The notes under the pieces are model-generated. The model saw only the letters and a list, made by a program, of their open reading frames with translations, was not told the origin of the DNA and ran no database searches. Below, in pieces: positions 12,301-22,622 of a DNA stretch of 64,000 nucleotides; positions within the stretch are counted from its first letter, which is position 1; each line of letters starts with the position of its first letter. The DNA is from Rutstroemia sp. NJR-2017a BVV2 (taxonomy: Eukaryota > Ascomycota > Leotiomycetes > Helotiales > Rutstroemiaceae): positions 62,001-126,000 of the forward strand of contig NJPS01000042.1 of assembly GCA_002946415.1 (NCBI GenBank), given 5' to 3'. Position numbers and translations under genes: made by a program.

Positions 12301-12882
12301 TAGGGTATTAATCAAAGTACTATACTCTGTACTCAGAAGTTGAAATAAGGATACACTGTCAGAAATTGCAATTTGGTACAGTCATATATGTATTTAGCTT
12401 CACATGACCTCGCTGGCTGGCGATCCTATAAAATTAAAGCTCCAGAACGGTGGCTCCGAAGAAAGATTTGGTTTATTTTGAGCATTCTCTGAAACTTTAG
12501 ATATGCACCCCTGACAGGCCCTTAGTTTTGTTTCAAGCTGCAGTTCTAGCACGAAATTGGCCCACAACAGCAGGAGACCTTCAATCTTGTAACGCAGCGT
12601 AAGAAGCAGACAGTTTAGTTGTCTTCCTCCAGCTTTGGTGGCACTTAGCATTTGATGAAACAATTGGTGTATCATGTCAGCTGTAAGGTCGGCAAACGCA
12701 AGAGGACCGTACGAAATGTACTGGATTTTGTGTAATTGCGTGTATCGCGCCATAGAGAGTGGGGCTGGCCGCTTTGGACCGATATCTGATATGTACTCTG
12801 TACGAATTTGTTGAAGATATGCTGTACCCGGTATAGTAGATCCGGCGAGAGATGCGAAGTTTGGAGACGATGATTTGGGCAC

Positions 12883-12942
12883 GATGAGATGAGATGAGAT
12901 AGGATGAGATGAGATGAGATAGGACGAGATGAGATGAAATGA
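12883..12942. repeat. Imperfect GATGA tandem repeat
   Basis: About twelve 5-nt units (gatga) with interspersed 'gatagg' variants are visible, in a stretch that borders the minus-strand frame at 12400-12882. Confidence 0.85.
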
Positions 12943-13883
12943 GTGGATTGGAGGGATTTAGAGCGTGGCTGGCGATGGCACGAGCATACGGAAGTACTGT
13001 ATGGTGGAGCTCCTTTTTACGGGGACTTTTAATAACTTTACTTCAAATGGTTCCAAAGCTTGGTTGCTATGTTTGTCCGTCCGTTCGAAAGTAAAAAACG
13101 TAGAACTTCGGATACGATGGAAGCACTTTCTAGGCTGGAAGGGAAGATCCTAGCAGGGCAATTTGTTTCAACACGGGACGGACTTGTGCAGCACACGAGC
13201 TAAGTAAACATTTTGGTAACCTTCCTTGACGTTAAGTAAGAGAAAGGGAGCAAAGATGTCACGAGTTGGAGAGACGGCCGCGTTGCAAGTAAGCAATGGG
13301 CATTATCATGATGACGACGATTCCTGGCTGAACCACTGAGACTGAGACTGATTTACTATTGCGACTCATATACCACGGGTCAATCGTGGGTGCCCTTCGT
13401 GTACTGCATACTGGATGGGTATTTGGATCGACTTTTGGTGATGGCAGTGCGTGCCTAGAGGCCCTAGACAGGAGCACTGGGCATGTTTTGGTTAGGGAAA
13501 TACACTGGGACACAGTGGGATACCACAGAAAGGGGTTTGTACTTGCTTGTATTGTCTGCGGGGAAACTCTCTCCTATGGTGTGCGATGTGATTCACCTGG
13601 GAGCATGCCATTTGAAGATGGGGGAAATTCAAGTGAGCACAGAATAATGTTCGGGGCATCGAGGTCATGATAGTTTCTCCATTGGGAGTGTGCGGTAGTA
13701 CGATAGTAGGATTAAGAGTGACGGTGAGATGGGCTATTCGCTAGGCTCTTCGATAGTGTACTTTGTGTGTATTTCGTTCTGGAAAGGCATATGACGATTA
13801 ACATCTCTTTCTCGTGATAGATTGGCTTGTTGGAACCAAAAGAAATGACGGCGGGATTGTTTATTTGCTTTTTACGTTCGCAG

Positions 13884-13911
13884 CAGTCGCAGTCGCAGTC
13901 GCAGTCGCAGC
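13884..13911. repeat. CAGTCG hexanucleotide microsatellite
   Basis: Four consecutive copies of cagtcg, followed by cagctgcag, lie in non-coding sequence. Confidence 0.85.
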
Positions 13912-14828
13912 TGCAGTGGTTGGGTTTTATGAAAAGTATAACGTTATGGAACATGTGAACATGTGAACAGCAACCTTACCGTAACTACCGACCTGCACGC
14001 AAAATGATAACCTTGCTGCCATCAAAAATGAAAGTGACTGACTCTGCCACCGGAGCCAGTCCAGTATCCGCTGCCAAGCGGACCGCCTCTGACGTCCAAA
14101 ATTCTTCAAAGGTCCATTCGCGACAGCAGAACCCCCTTCACTAGCGACCGAGCCAGGACGTCCCAGACAGTGCAAGACTTATTATCGTCAGCAACCCTGA
14201 GCATGATCCCTACACCGAAGCCAATCACCTCCAATCACCTCCGCTCAGCTCCAATCAGGTATTCGCAAAGCTTGCAAGGTTCTGGCAGGCTCAGGCAGGG
14301 TAGACTCACTTTCTGGGTCAAGGATAAGGTCTAACAGAGATTGCAATTTGATCCGGACGTTCATCCTACATCTCGAATTATGAACGTGAAATTTCCGAGC
14401 GATAACTCCCAAGGATTTTCCCTTTCCTTTTGCTATTTGATGATTTGTTCTGTTCTGATATGATCCGTCCTTCGCCAACTTCAATCGTGTTTTCTGCTTT
14501 GATTGGGAAGGAGTTCTCAGAAGCAGATTTGTGAGGACGGCAAGAGTACCGCGGCTTCGAGCAGCCACCGATCCATTGTATCCTGACCGAATAACGAAAT
14601 TCAGACTCGAGACCTCTTTAGCGGCATTTAGAAGTCTCTCTACATCCTTTTACGATCGAAAGACATGATGTCTCATTGACGACCGGTACGGCGGCACGAT
14701 TGAAAATACTCACCTACGTCCGCTCCGCATAACAGCACGCATTACTTCCACGAGGGCATTCGTAAGGCGAAGCCGATCACATCCGTATAGTCGTACCACT
14801 CACCACCTCGGTCGCTTCATTGGAGAAG

Positions 14829-17060
14829 ATGGGGCGGACTTCGAAATTCTCTTTCCCCATACCTGGGCGCAAGCGCAGTTTGAGTAAAGATCAGGCGATC
14901 CCACCAGCGAGGACACCTCATACGGGCCTATCGAAAGCGGAGCAGATCTTGGGGACAGGTAGTGTCGTGCCTGGAGAATGGAGGCGGCCCAGTTCGAGAG
15001 CAAGTGGCATGAGTATTGCCGTTTCGGAATCTACACATTCGGTGAAATCAATTAATGATAATGGAAGTAATCACAAGCAATGGGATGGAGAGTCGGCGGT
15101 TTTGCCGAAACACGAAATGCTTGGGCGGAAGGCGTCGTCTACTATATTGGGTCAACGGTTTGGTGAAGATATGGCCACGGAAACATCTAGTACGCTACAC
15201 CGCCTGAGGAACGAGGATTCTACATCGACATTGAAGTCACACTATGATCGACAAAAGTCACCACTCGCGATATCGCAACAAACATCTGCTTCTTCTTCAC
15301 GGGATATGGCTCTGCGGAAAGGACTTCCAGCGATAGTCAACCGAAGCCCCTTGCTTCAGGTTGATGCTACTGATCCTTGGGACCAAGCTGGACAACAGTT
15401 AGCAATGAATGATCAAGGCTTAGCAGATGCCGATCGCAAGAAGTCGGGGAAATTAGGGTTGTCTTCATTCTTCCATAGGTCGGGAAAGAAAACTCCCGAA
15501 TCAGAGCATGTTCCTGGTTCATCAAGGTTATTGGGTTCAGAGCATAGGTCGATCAGAAATCGGCTCGTGAAGGCTCCATCCAAGGAGTCGCTTCAATCAC
15601 AAACTCGAAGTGTTCATTCAACCAAGTCCCGCGAGCACCAACGTCCCGGCCAGAGCGACGACGGCCTTGCGCAAAACCCACCTAGCACCCATATGAGACC
15701 CATTCCAGAAAGTGATAGTTCTGAGCATATTCAGATACACCTACAGGCTATCGGAAGAAGCGGCGATGTGAGGTCGGGTCCAATGAGCCCTGATCAGAGA
15801 AGAATGGAGGACATGCATTCTGGCACTGCGGACAGAGAACCTCTTCAATGGAAGAACAGCCGTTCGGACAACAAGGCCCGCATAAGCATGATCTCTTCCA
15901 ACTCTAGTTTGGGTATCTCTAGCACAGCTAGCGTCTCAAGTCACAATACCAAGACTTCTCGACAAACAGGTCAGAGTGTCTTCTCCAATGCTGACCTCCA
16001 GCAGAGTAGTGTGCTGTCTTTATCATCAGACTCTGAGGAAGATTTCTCGGATGTCGAACCAGCGAAAGCACGAGATAATATGTCTATTGGAAAAGCGTCG
16101 CATGCTGAGAGTGAAATTATTCCTGCTGCTCTTCATCACCGCCTGCACCCTATGCCCAATGTACCGCGACGGCCTTCTGCACTGAAGAATCCAACTTCGA
16201 AGAAGGCTGCACCATCGTCAGATCTTTTCCTAGCTGTTACGGACCCTGCCCTATGGCCAACACCACCATCCGCGAAACGCGATCCCACGAAGGTTCAAGA
16301 TGTCAAACCAGCCGCCAAATCCAGAAAAGTCTCTACATCTTCCAAGAAATCATCGCAGCAACCAACCCCACCACAATCCCCCAAGTCGGCGCCAATCGAC
16401 GCCGACGATGCCGCCTCCACCAAAACTTCTGCTAGTGGTCGGATGATGGCCGTAACGAAGCAAGAGGAAGCACTACTTGAAGCTCTCCGGAAGAAGCGAG
16501 CGCGCATGAGGGAGAGGATCATTGAAGAACACGAAACCGGCAAATCCCCTCCACGAGCCCCGCAGCGGTCATCCTCGCGTTTCTCGAAAGCATCCTCGAT
16601 AGACACCATCCGGCCCGGCACAGAACGCGTCCCATTATTCCTCGACCCGGCAATCATGAACGCGCCGATTATGCAAAGCAAAGACCCGAATTACGACAAC
16701 GGAGTACCCTCAACAACCGATCTCAGCGACTTTCTCTCTCTCGCCTCCTCCGACGATTCCACGCCCAGGAATAGCAAAACCCCAAGGAGCAAGTTTGCCG
16801 AGCAAAAGCGGAGTAATGGTAGCGATGCGGTGAAGAGTGATTGCAATGTCGGGCGTTCTCGAACGCCGCCTCCGCAGAAGACGTTGAAGATTACGGGCGT
16901 GGCGGTCCAGGAAGAAACCAAAGAGGGGCACAAGGGCCATAAGAAGCGCAGTGCTAGCATCGGTGTCAGATTCGTAGGCGAGCTCCAATGCGTGGATCAG
17001 AAGGATTACATTCTGGACGAATCGGCGAATAGCAGTAGCGAAGGGGTCTGGGGCTTGTAA
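14829..17060 (+). CDS. Conserved-looking Ser/Lys-rich disordered protein, function unknown
   Basis: A single uninterrupted exon encodes about 743 residues from the ATG at 14829 (MGRTSKFSFPIPGRKRS). Composition is strongly biased to Ser, Lys, Arg and Pro, typical of an intrinsically disordered scaffold. Three parts look less random: the N-terminal FSFPIPGRK block; a charged helical segment near residues 540-570 (KQEEALLEALRKKRARMRERI), likely a short coiled coil; and a C-terminal RFVGELQCVDQKDYILDES followed by an acidic end. There are many SP/TP and RXXS-like sites, so regulation by phosphorylation is plausible. No catalytic or DNA-binding motif is seen. Intronless structure is unusual in this window. 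I do not recognise the family. Confidence 0.75.
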   Translation: MGRTSKFSFPIPGRKRSLSKDQAIPPARTPHTGLSKAEQILGTGSVVPGEWRRPSSRASGMSIAVSESTHSVKSINDNGSNHKQWDGESAVLPKHEMLGRKASSTILGQRFGEDMATETSSTLHRLRNEDSTSTLKSHYDRQKSPLAISQQTSASSSRDMALRKGLPAIVNRSPLLQVDATDPWDQAGQQLAMNDQGLADADRKKSGKLGLSSFFHRSGKKTPESEHVPGSSRLLGSEHRSIRNRLVKAPSKESLQSQTRSVHSTKSREHQRPGQSDDGLAQNPPSTHMRPIPESDSSEHIQIHLQAIGRSGDVRSGPMSPDQRRMEDMHSGTADREPLQWKNSRSDNKARISMISSNSSLGISSTASVSSHNTKTSRQTGQSVFSNADLQQSSVLSLSSDSEEDFSDVEPAKARDNMSIGKASHAESEIIPAALHHRLHPMPNVPRRPSALKNPTSKKAAPSSDLFLAVTDPALWPTPPSAKRDPTKVQDVKPAAKSRKVSTSSKKSSQQPTPPQSPKSAPIDADDAASTKTSASGRMMAVTKQEEALLEALRKKRARMRERIIEEHETGKSPPRAPQRSSSRFSKASSIDTIRPGTERVPLFLDPAIMNAPIMQSKDPNYDNGVPSTTDLSDFLSLASSDDSTPRNSKTPRSKFAEQKRSNGSDAVKSDCNVGRSRTPPPQKTLKITGVAVQEETKEGHKGHKKRSASIGVRFVGELQCVDQKDYILDESANSSSEGVWGL

Positions 17061-18558
17061 TATATATTATGTTAACTTGGGGGGATGGGAGGGGTGCATG
17101 AACGGAATGGATGCTCTGCTCAGCTCAGTTCATACTTGGGGCTTGTTTTTTTGTTTTCTTCTTCTCGGTTTTTGGCATCGGGCAGTCATGATTTGGTTTG
17201 GCGACTTCTGGTTTTACAAAAAAATACCCCTTGATCAGGATTTTTCGATTCAGGTGTTTAATTTTTTTTTTTTTTTTTTTTTTTTTTTGAGATGTTATGG
17301 TGTATACTCGTGCAGATGGGTATAAAAGGGATATTTAGGAGGGTGGTAGGGGTGGGTGGAAGGGAAGCATTTAGTCATGGGGTTGGGCAGAGATCTTATC
17401 TATCTTGCATTGAATGAGGGTTTGGGTTTGGCAAAGGGGTTATGTTATGTCTTATGGCTTTTTTTTTTATTACTTCAAATATTGAGTCCATAGGTTGTTG
17501 GTACGGGGTGGGGTGCAAAAGAGTAGGAAGGAAGAGGACTGGTTAGGGGGGGCAATACTCGGGAAGATGAAACTCAGATATGAAAGATATATTTACTCTT
17601 TAATGAACCAAGGAAAATAAACTTACTTCAATAACTGGCGATTGCTTGGGTGTGCTCTGTTATATGTGTGTCTGTCTGTCTATCTATCATCTGGAGCCGT
17701 GCAGATGAGAGGAGGGAATGGATTCGGGTATGAGATAAGATGCATATACCTGTGCTTTCTCTACCGCCAAAATCCCTCCCCTCGCCTCTCTTCACCTACA
17801 CTGCAGCATGCATCTATCTATCTGATCGACTTGGTGGGCTTGGCAGAATAGCAACGGCCTCAGTCGCTGCTTGTTTACAGAGAGATAGAGCTGACGGAGA
17901 TCATGTACATACGTGAAGCAGACCACTAGTCCGATTACATAGCACAGGCACAAATATCTCGAGACAGACATATTATATTTCCTGATATTAGCCTATAGTA
18001 ATATATACCATTTCTGTTCATGTGTCCACCATCTTTCCCTAATATTCCGCTCTGCAATCCATCTGTTTTTTAGTCCACTGATCCGCGGCCGCCCATCATC
18101 CATTAAAAACGCGTCATCAAAGATCCCTCCCCCTTTTCATATTCCTCCCCACAAGCCTCGCTTCTTCCTCCCCGTTTATTTCCACCCCCTTTCTCACCAA
18201 TCCATGAATTCGAAGAAAAGGCATAAAAGTACAATTAAAAAGTTTGTTTGTTGAATAGCAATAAGTTGGCATTTGCCCGTGCCATTGGCTCATCGCTCCA
18301 TAAAATCTCATGATTGCTTTGGGTATCCCATCTGGCATATTTGGAAAAGAAAAAAGAAAAAAAGCAAACCAAAACTCCCCGAGACAGGTAGGAACAATCC
18401 TAACTCCGTGTTTCTCCTATGCTCCCTGCCCACCCTCCCAAGAAATGCAAATGCGTATGTGCAATAAGAGTTTGTGAGCACAATGAGGTAAAGTGCTCTG
18501 TAAATACAGGTAAGTTATGTGGTCGAAACTCCATATCCAGGAGTTGAAGGTCATATCT
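17061..18558. other. Convergent 3' intergenic region
   Basis: This 1.5-kb stretch lies between the ends of two convergent genes. It is rich in homopolymer runs and short purine/pyrimidine tracts, with no coding signal. Confidence 0.5.
17262..17288. repeat. 27-nt poly(T) tract
   Basis: An uninterrupted run of T about 200 nt after the stop codon of the preceding gene; it could also be a site of assembly or sequencing length error. Confidence 0.9.
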
Positions 18559-19774
18559 CTACACGACCATCATTGTGATGGAAGAGAGGAGAACCAAGAA
18601 GGACACAGAAGTGAAAGTTCCCATAGCTATGGATCCAGGAGCATCGCTCTTCTTGTAGACTGTCTGATTATTGGTTTGGTTTTGTTGATTGCTGAAGAAA
18701 TACGTGCTCGCTGATGCATTGCCGTTTGTCGCGTCATTTGGGTTCGGTGCAGCAGTTTGGTCCGGAACAGCGCAAATAGCATTTGCAGCGTGAGGATCTT
18801 TGCATCGCTTATTGAAAGCTGATGCGCGCATGGGATCCGAGGAATTGAAGTAGGCCTTCACGTAGCTAACTGAGATAGACGTATCTTCCGTGGGAGGACC
18901 AGAAGACCATTGAGGGTTTCCGTTACTCCATTGTGTAAGGATCATATGTCCAGGTGAGGTTGGGACTGCTGAGGAGTTCATCTTTGCAAGCACTTGACCA
19001 TCTGCATAGAAGATGACGTTGTTAGGAATGAAATCGAAGCGATATTCGTGGTAGCCTGTGGTAGGGTCGAAAGGAAGGTTCGCAACAACATAGTTACCAG
19101 TGTTCACCGCATTGTAGCCAGCATGAACCGACTGGACCGATTGGAGGACCAGGTTGACAGGGAAGGTATTGTTTTCGCGATTGAATTGTGAGGAGAGGAA
19201 TTCCATGTCAATCTCTTGACTGTCGTTAAAATACTAAGTCATAAGTTAGCATACTGACCAAGTGTCGAGCATAGAGGAACGGAGAGATGGAAGCACATAC
19301 CCAAAAGAAAGCCGAACATGTACCAGGATTCAACGTCAACTTCATAGCAGTTCGGTATGTGCCCCAAAGCAAATCTTCACGTGTAGAATCCAGCTCGGCA
19401 GTTTTAACGTAACCATTGGCAGGTATTCCTCCGCTTACACGAAGTTGTACACCAGGATCGCCACCATCTTCCCCCTCACCTGTCCACGTATTCTCGTCAA
19501 GTATTGGGTTCGAAGTGACTTGCGCGATGCTGTAGTCCATGCCATAAGGGCCACGTCCTTCCGCAGGCGTCTTGTTGAAAGACTGTCTTCTCCAATCTGT
19601 ATCCTTGGTGATGTTGGGAAGATGTAGGAAGTCGGACTCAATCAAGTCTGTGAAGACATATGGTTCCGCAGAGTTGTCAATGGTAGAGGAGTATCCACAC
19701 TCGCAGTCTGCTGTCGCATAGCCTGCTATGGATAGAAGTAAGGGAAAAACGAACTTCATATTGGATTTCCGCAT
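18559..19774 (-). CDS. Secreted GPI-anchored glycoside hydrolase family 16 protein
   Basis: GH16 enzymes hydrolyse or transglycosylate beta-glucans; fungal GPI-anchored members act at the cell wall. Two exons (19774-19301, 19233-18559; intron 67 nt) give about 382 residues. An N-terminal signal peptide (MKFVFPLLLSIAGYATA) precedes a CECGY segment. The catalytic GH16 signature EIDMEF lies at the very start of exon 2, directly after FFW at the end of exon 1. The C-terminus has an Asn/Thr-rich linker, a small-residue site (SDAPG) and a hydrophobic tail (SVSFLVLLSSITMMVV), as expected for GPI addition. Either ATG, 19774 or 19759, could be the start. It is not the Crh-type chitin-glucan transglycosylase in style; the exact substrate is unknown. 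Confidence 0.87.
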
Positions 19775-22622
19775 TTTGTCGTTCCTTTTTGAGATGTGTT
19801 GAAAAACTCTTTCCGGAATCAAGAGAAGGTGGTTGTATGCAGTGGAAGTAGTAGTGGGTAGTACCACGAAAACAAGTACAGATACAGCAGGACAAACACT
19901 TCTGGTCCTTGATCGTAGAAGTAAATGATCGCCAGAAATCGAGATTGGATTTGGAAAATGAAAGTGAATGTTCGTCGGTTCACTTAAATTAGAAGGAGAA
20001 ATGAGTGTATGATGGCCTGCGGTTGTTGGCAGTACCAGTTGGCTTTACTCAGATATATTTACATCTGAACATTATATGTAAATGTGAATCGGTACCAACT
20101 CTTCGGCGAAGTGGAACTCCAGATGAGACAAAAGAGCGCGACGTGGGCAGGTTTGTGACTTGTTTCAAACGAGCGACAGTGAGAGGGACAGAGAGGGGAA
20201 AAACACGGGGAGAATCAGAGAGGAGAGGAGAGGTCGAAAGAAGGCAGGGACTGCATATAAGAGAGTGACAAGTTTGATGAAAATGGAATAGAAAATCGAA
20301 GATGTAAGGAGACCGTCAAGGTCTCGTGCGCCTTCACTTACGAAAAAGATTACAGCAGTTAGGTAAAACCTTGTTTACCAAGGGCATTTGTCTATTTCCT
20401 ATTTCCTATTTGCTATTTGCTATTTCCCCATCCTACGAGACACCAAGTCCTGAGACGGGCTTGGAAGGGGAGGATGGGAAGTCAACGGGTGGAAGTTGGA
20501 AGTTGGAAGTTGCAAATCACGTACGAAGTAGAACGGCGCACTTTCTGGAGTGCTTTCATATGTAAGGTACGAAGAACAACTAGCAAGGGCATTCGTGCAG
20601 ACGGCCAAGGAAAGAAGAAGGATTCTCATCCCCAGTAGCTATCCTTAGCCGTCCTTGTCCTACCCTCATCCTACCCCAATCAAGATAGTCGCGCCGGTAG
20701 TTGATCTATTTCGTTCCATCTTTTTGCACCGCTAGACAGTCGGGATGTCTTGAGTAGTTCTCTGCCTTTCTTGTCCAATTTCTCACCATATGCAGGTACA
20801 CACTTAGAATAACTGTCCGCTTCTCTCTCTATATCTTTACTCACTCCATCCCTCTTTCCTCCTTGTACTACTCCCCAATGCGGTAACAAGGTCCATATGG
20901 TTACATATCGCCGACCCTATATGTCCGTAATTCCGTAATTCATTTATGCGGGGCAACCGGGATTCAGCGATTTCCCCTCCTTTCCATTGCCCCCTTCCAT
21001 TATCTGCCAACCCGTCCAATCTTAAAGTTTGTTATGTGTGCCTCTTGGGAGGCGGACAGACACTCGTGGCGCGAAATTATACCTAGTGCGAGGTGGGCAT
21101 GCGAGCACGGAGCAAGCCGTGGTTGATGGAGAATATCTATCTACCTACATGACTTCCCCACCAACAATGCCACTGTCCACAAACGTATAAGCAAGCAAGC
21201 ATCCGTACAACTACCTCATTCTTGCCATAAAATACTTCATCTATCCATCCTGTTATCCCACCGAGTATATCCCATCCCATCTCTCCATACCTCCCCCACC
21301 CAACCCGGCACCCATTCACATGAAAGGCCGTCCAAGAGAAACTCAAGCCCATAGCCCATAGCCGAACGCCCTCGCCCAGCCCACTCGCGTGCCGAGTCCT
21401 TGGTCAACCCATCTCACTCGTGTTCATTTGTCCGATCTCGTGTTCCGTCCACCACAACTTTTTATACTCAGGTGGTTGCTCCGTGGCTAAAAACTCTTGG
21501 ACAATAAACGGTGGGACATAGTAGTCTTACCAAGTGACGCCCACCCGTTTATTCGTTCGGTTTATCCCTCATAATCATATGACAACAATGATGTATGTGC
21601 TATATGATGATCATGATGATGATCGATTCACTTTTCGTGATGCCATATCCGAAAATGAGAGACATGCCTGTGGAGGAAGATGCTGGTTTGGGAATAATGC
21701 AGCGTGGCACGGACGTTTTTTTACGTAGATCTGGAGAACGGGGTTGGAATAGCTTTACAATGTCCATGACATAAATAAGGAGACGGTGATCTGATCTGCT
21801 AAGCAGAAATTGAGCATGACGAATGTTCATCTGAAAAGTCACGTAAAAAACATCAAATCTCGTACAAATCTCGTACAACGGCACAGTCATCACCATAATC
21901 ACTATTCAAAAAATCATATCATAAGAGCAGACATGTAATATTGATCTGATGCTGAGATACAGACTATCTATACATATACACCGATCAGCCCTGCCACTAA
22001 TCACCAGCGACATTAAACCTTTCCGTGCCCTGCACTGCCTTGCCATATGTTTCTCAATACCGACCATCCATTTCATTTCCGTCCCTCCAACATACAAATC
22101 GATCCAATGTTAAAACTTCCAAACGACGCGTAAAATCATTTTCGCAGTAAACAATGATAAAGGAGTAATACTAAAAAGAGTAAAAGACGAAGCTCATGAA
22201 CCAGAGAGATATATAGAACAAGGTATCTGAGGTGAAAGTGATGACAAGAGGAGAGAAGAGACAATTAAAACGTGATAATGCTAATAGGACAGGGCAGAAA
22301 CAACACCAGTGGGCCAGCCAGAAGGATGCGCGGAGAGATTAGGTCGCCTGAAAGTCGGCGGAGATATGAAAAAACGAAAAGAGGAAAAAAGAACCCAATG
22401 TGCCCGACCAGCCCCGTATTGTTGCCCGTGACCTCTGCCAAATGAAATATTTGTGAAAAACCCGCTATATGCAGAAACGAGAACGGAACAGAGACCAATG
22501 CCCCTTCCAAACCAAAGCGTAATATGAAACCAGAAAAGAATAGAGACGAGGGATATCAAAACGAGTCTAGTAAGGAAAAGAGAAGAAAGAAATCGTCGCA
22601 ATCATTAGAAAAGGTCCAGGTT
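19775..22622. other. 2.8-kb intergenic region
   Basis: It holds the GH16 promoter (minus strand) and the 3' flank of the zinc-finger regulator. Apart from a heptamer repeat at 20392-20426 I see no gene or RNA; the open frames are short and without protein character. Confidence 0.4.
20392..20426. repeat. Heptamer tandem repeat, five copies of CTATTTS
   Basis: Five perfect 7-nt units in a row (ctatttc twice, ctatttg twice, ctatttc once) lie about 620 nt upstream of the GH16 start. Confidence 0.85.

Larger units (their letters stand above)
12301..14828. other. 2.5-kb intergenic region with simple repeats
   Basis: It contains the hop1 3' flank, a GATGA-type repeat, a CAGTCG microsatellite and the promoter of the gene at 14829. 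A minus-strand frame at 12400-12882 (160 codons) lacks an upstream ATG and starts only at GTG; it could be a fragment of a small gene but I cannot support one. Confidence 0.4.

Noticed and set aside
12400..12882. 160-codon minus-strand frame downstream of hop1
   Set aside because: It starts only at GTG, there is no upstream in-frame ATG through the GATGA repeat, and I found no upstream exon or known family. It could still be a fragment of a real gene.
12883..13911. CRISPR-like spacing of short repeats
   Set aside because: The repeats are simple 5-6 nt microsatellites without spacers, in a eukaryotic context.
14820..14828. TTG start for the Ser-rich protein
   Set aside because: The in-frame ATG three codons later is the normal eukaryotic start.
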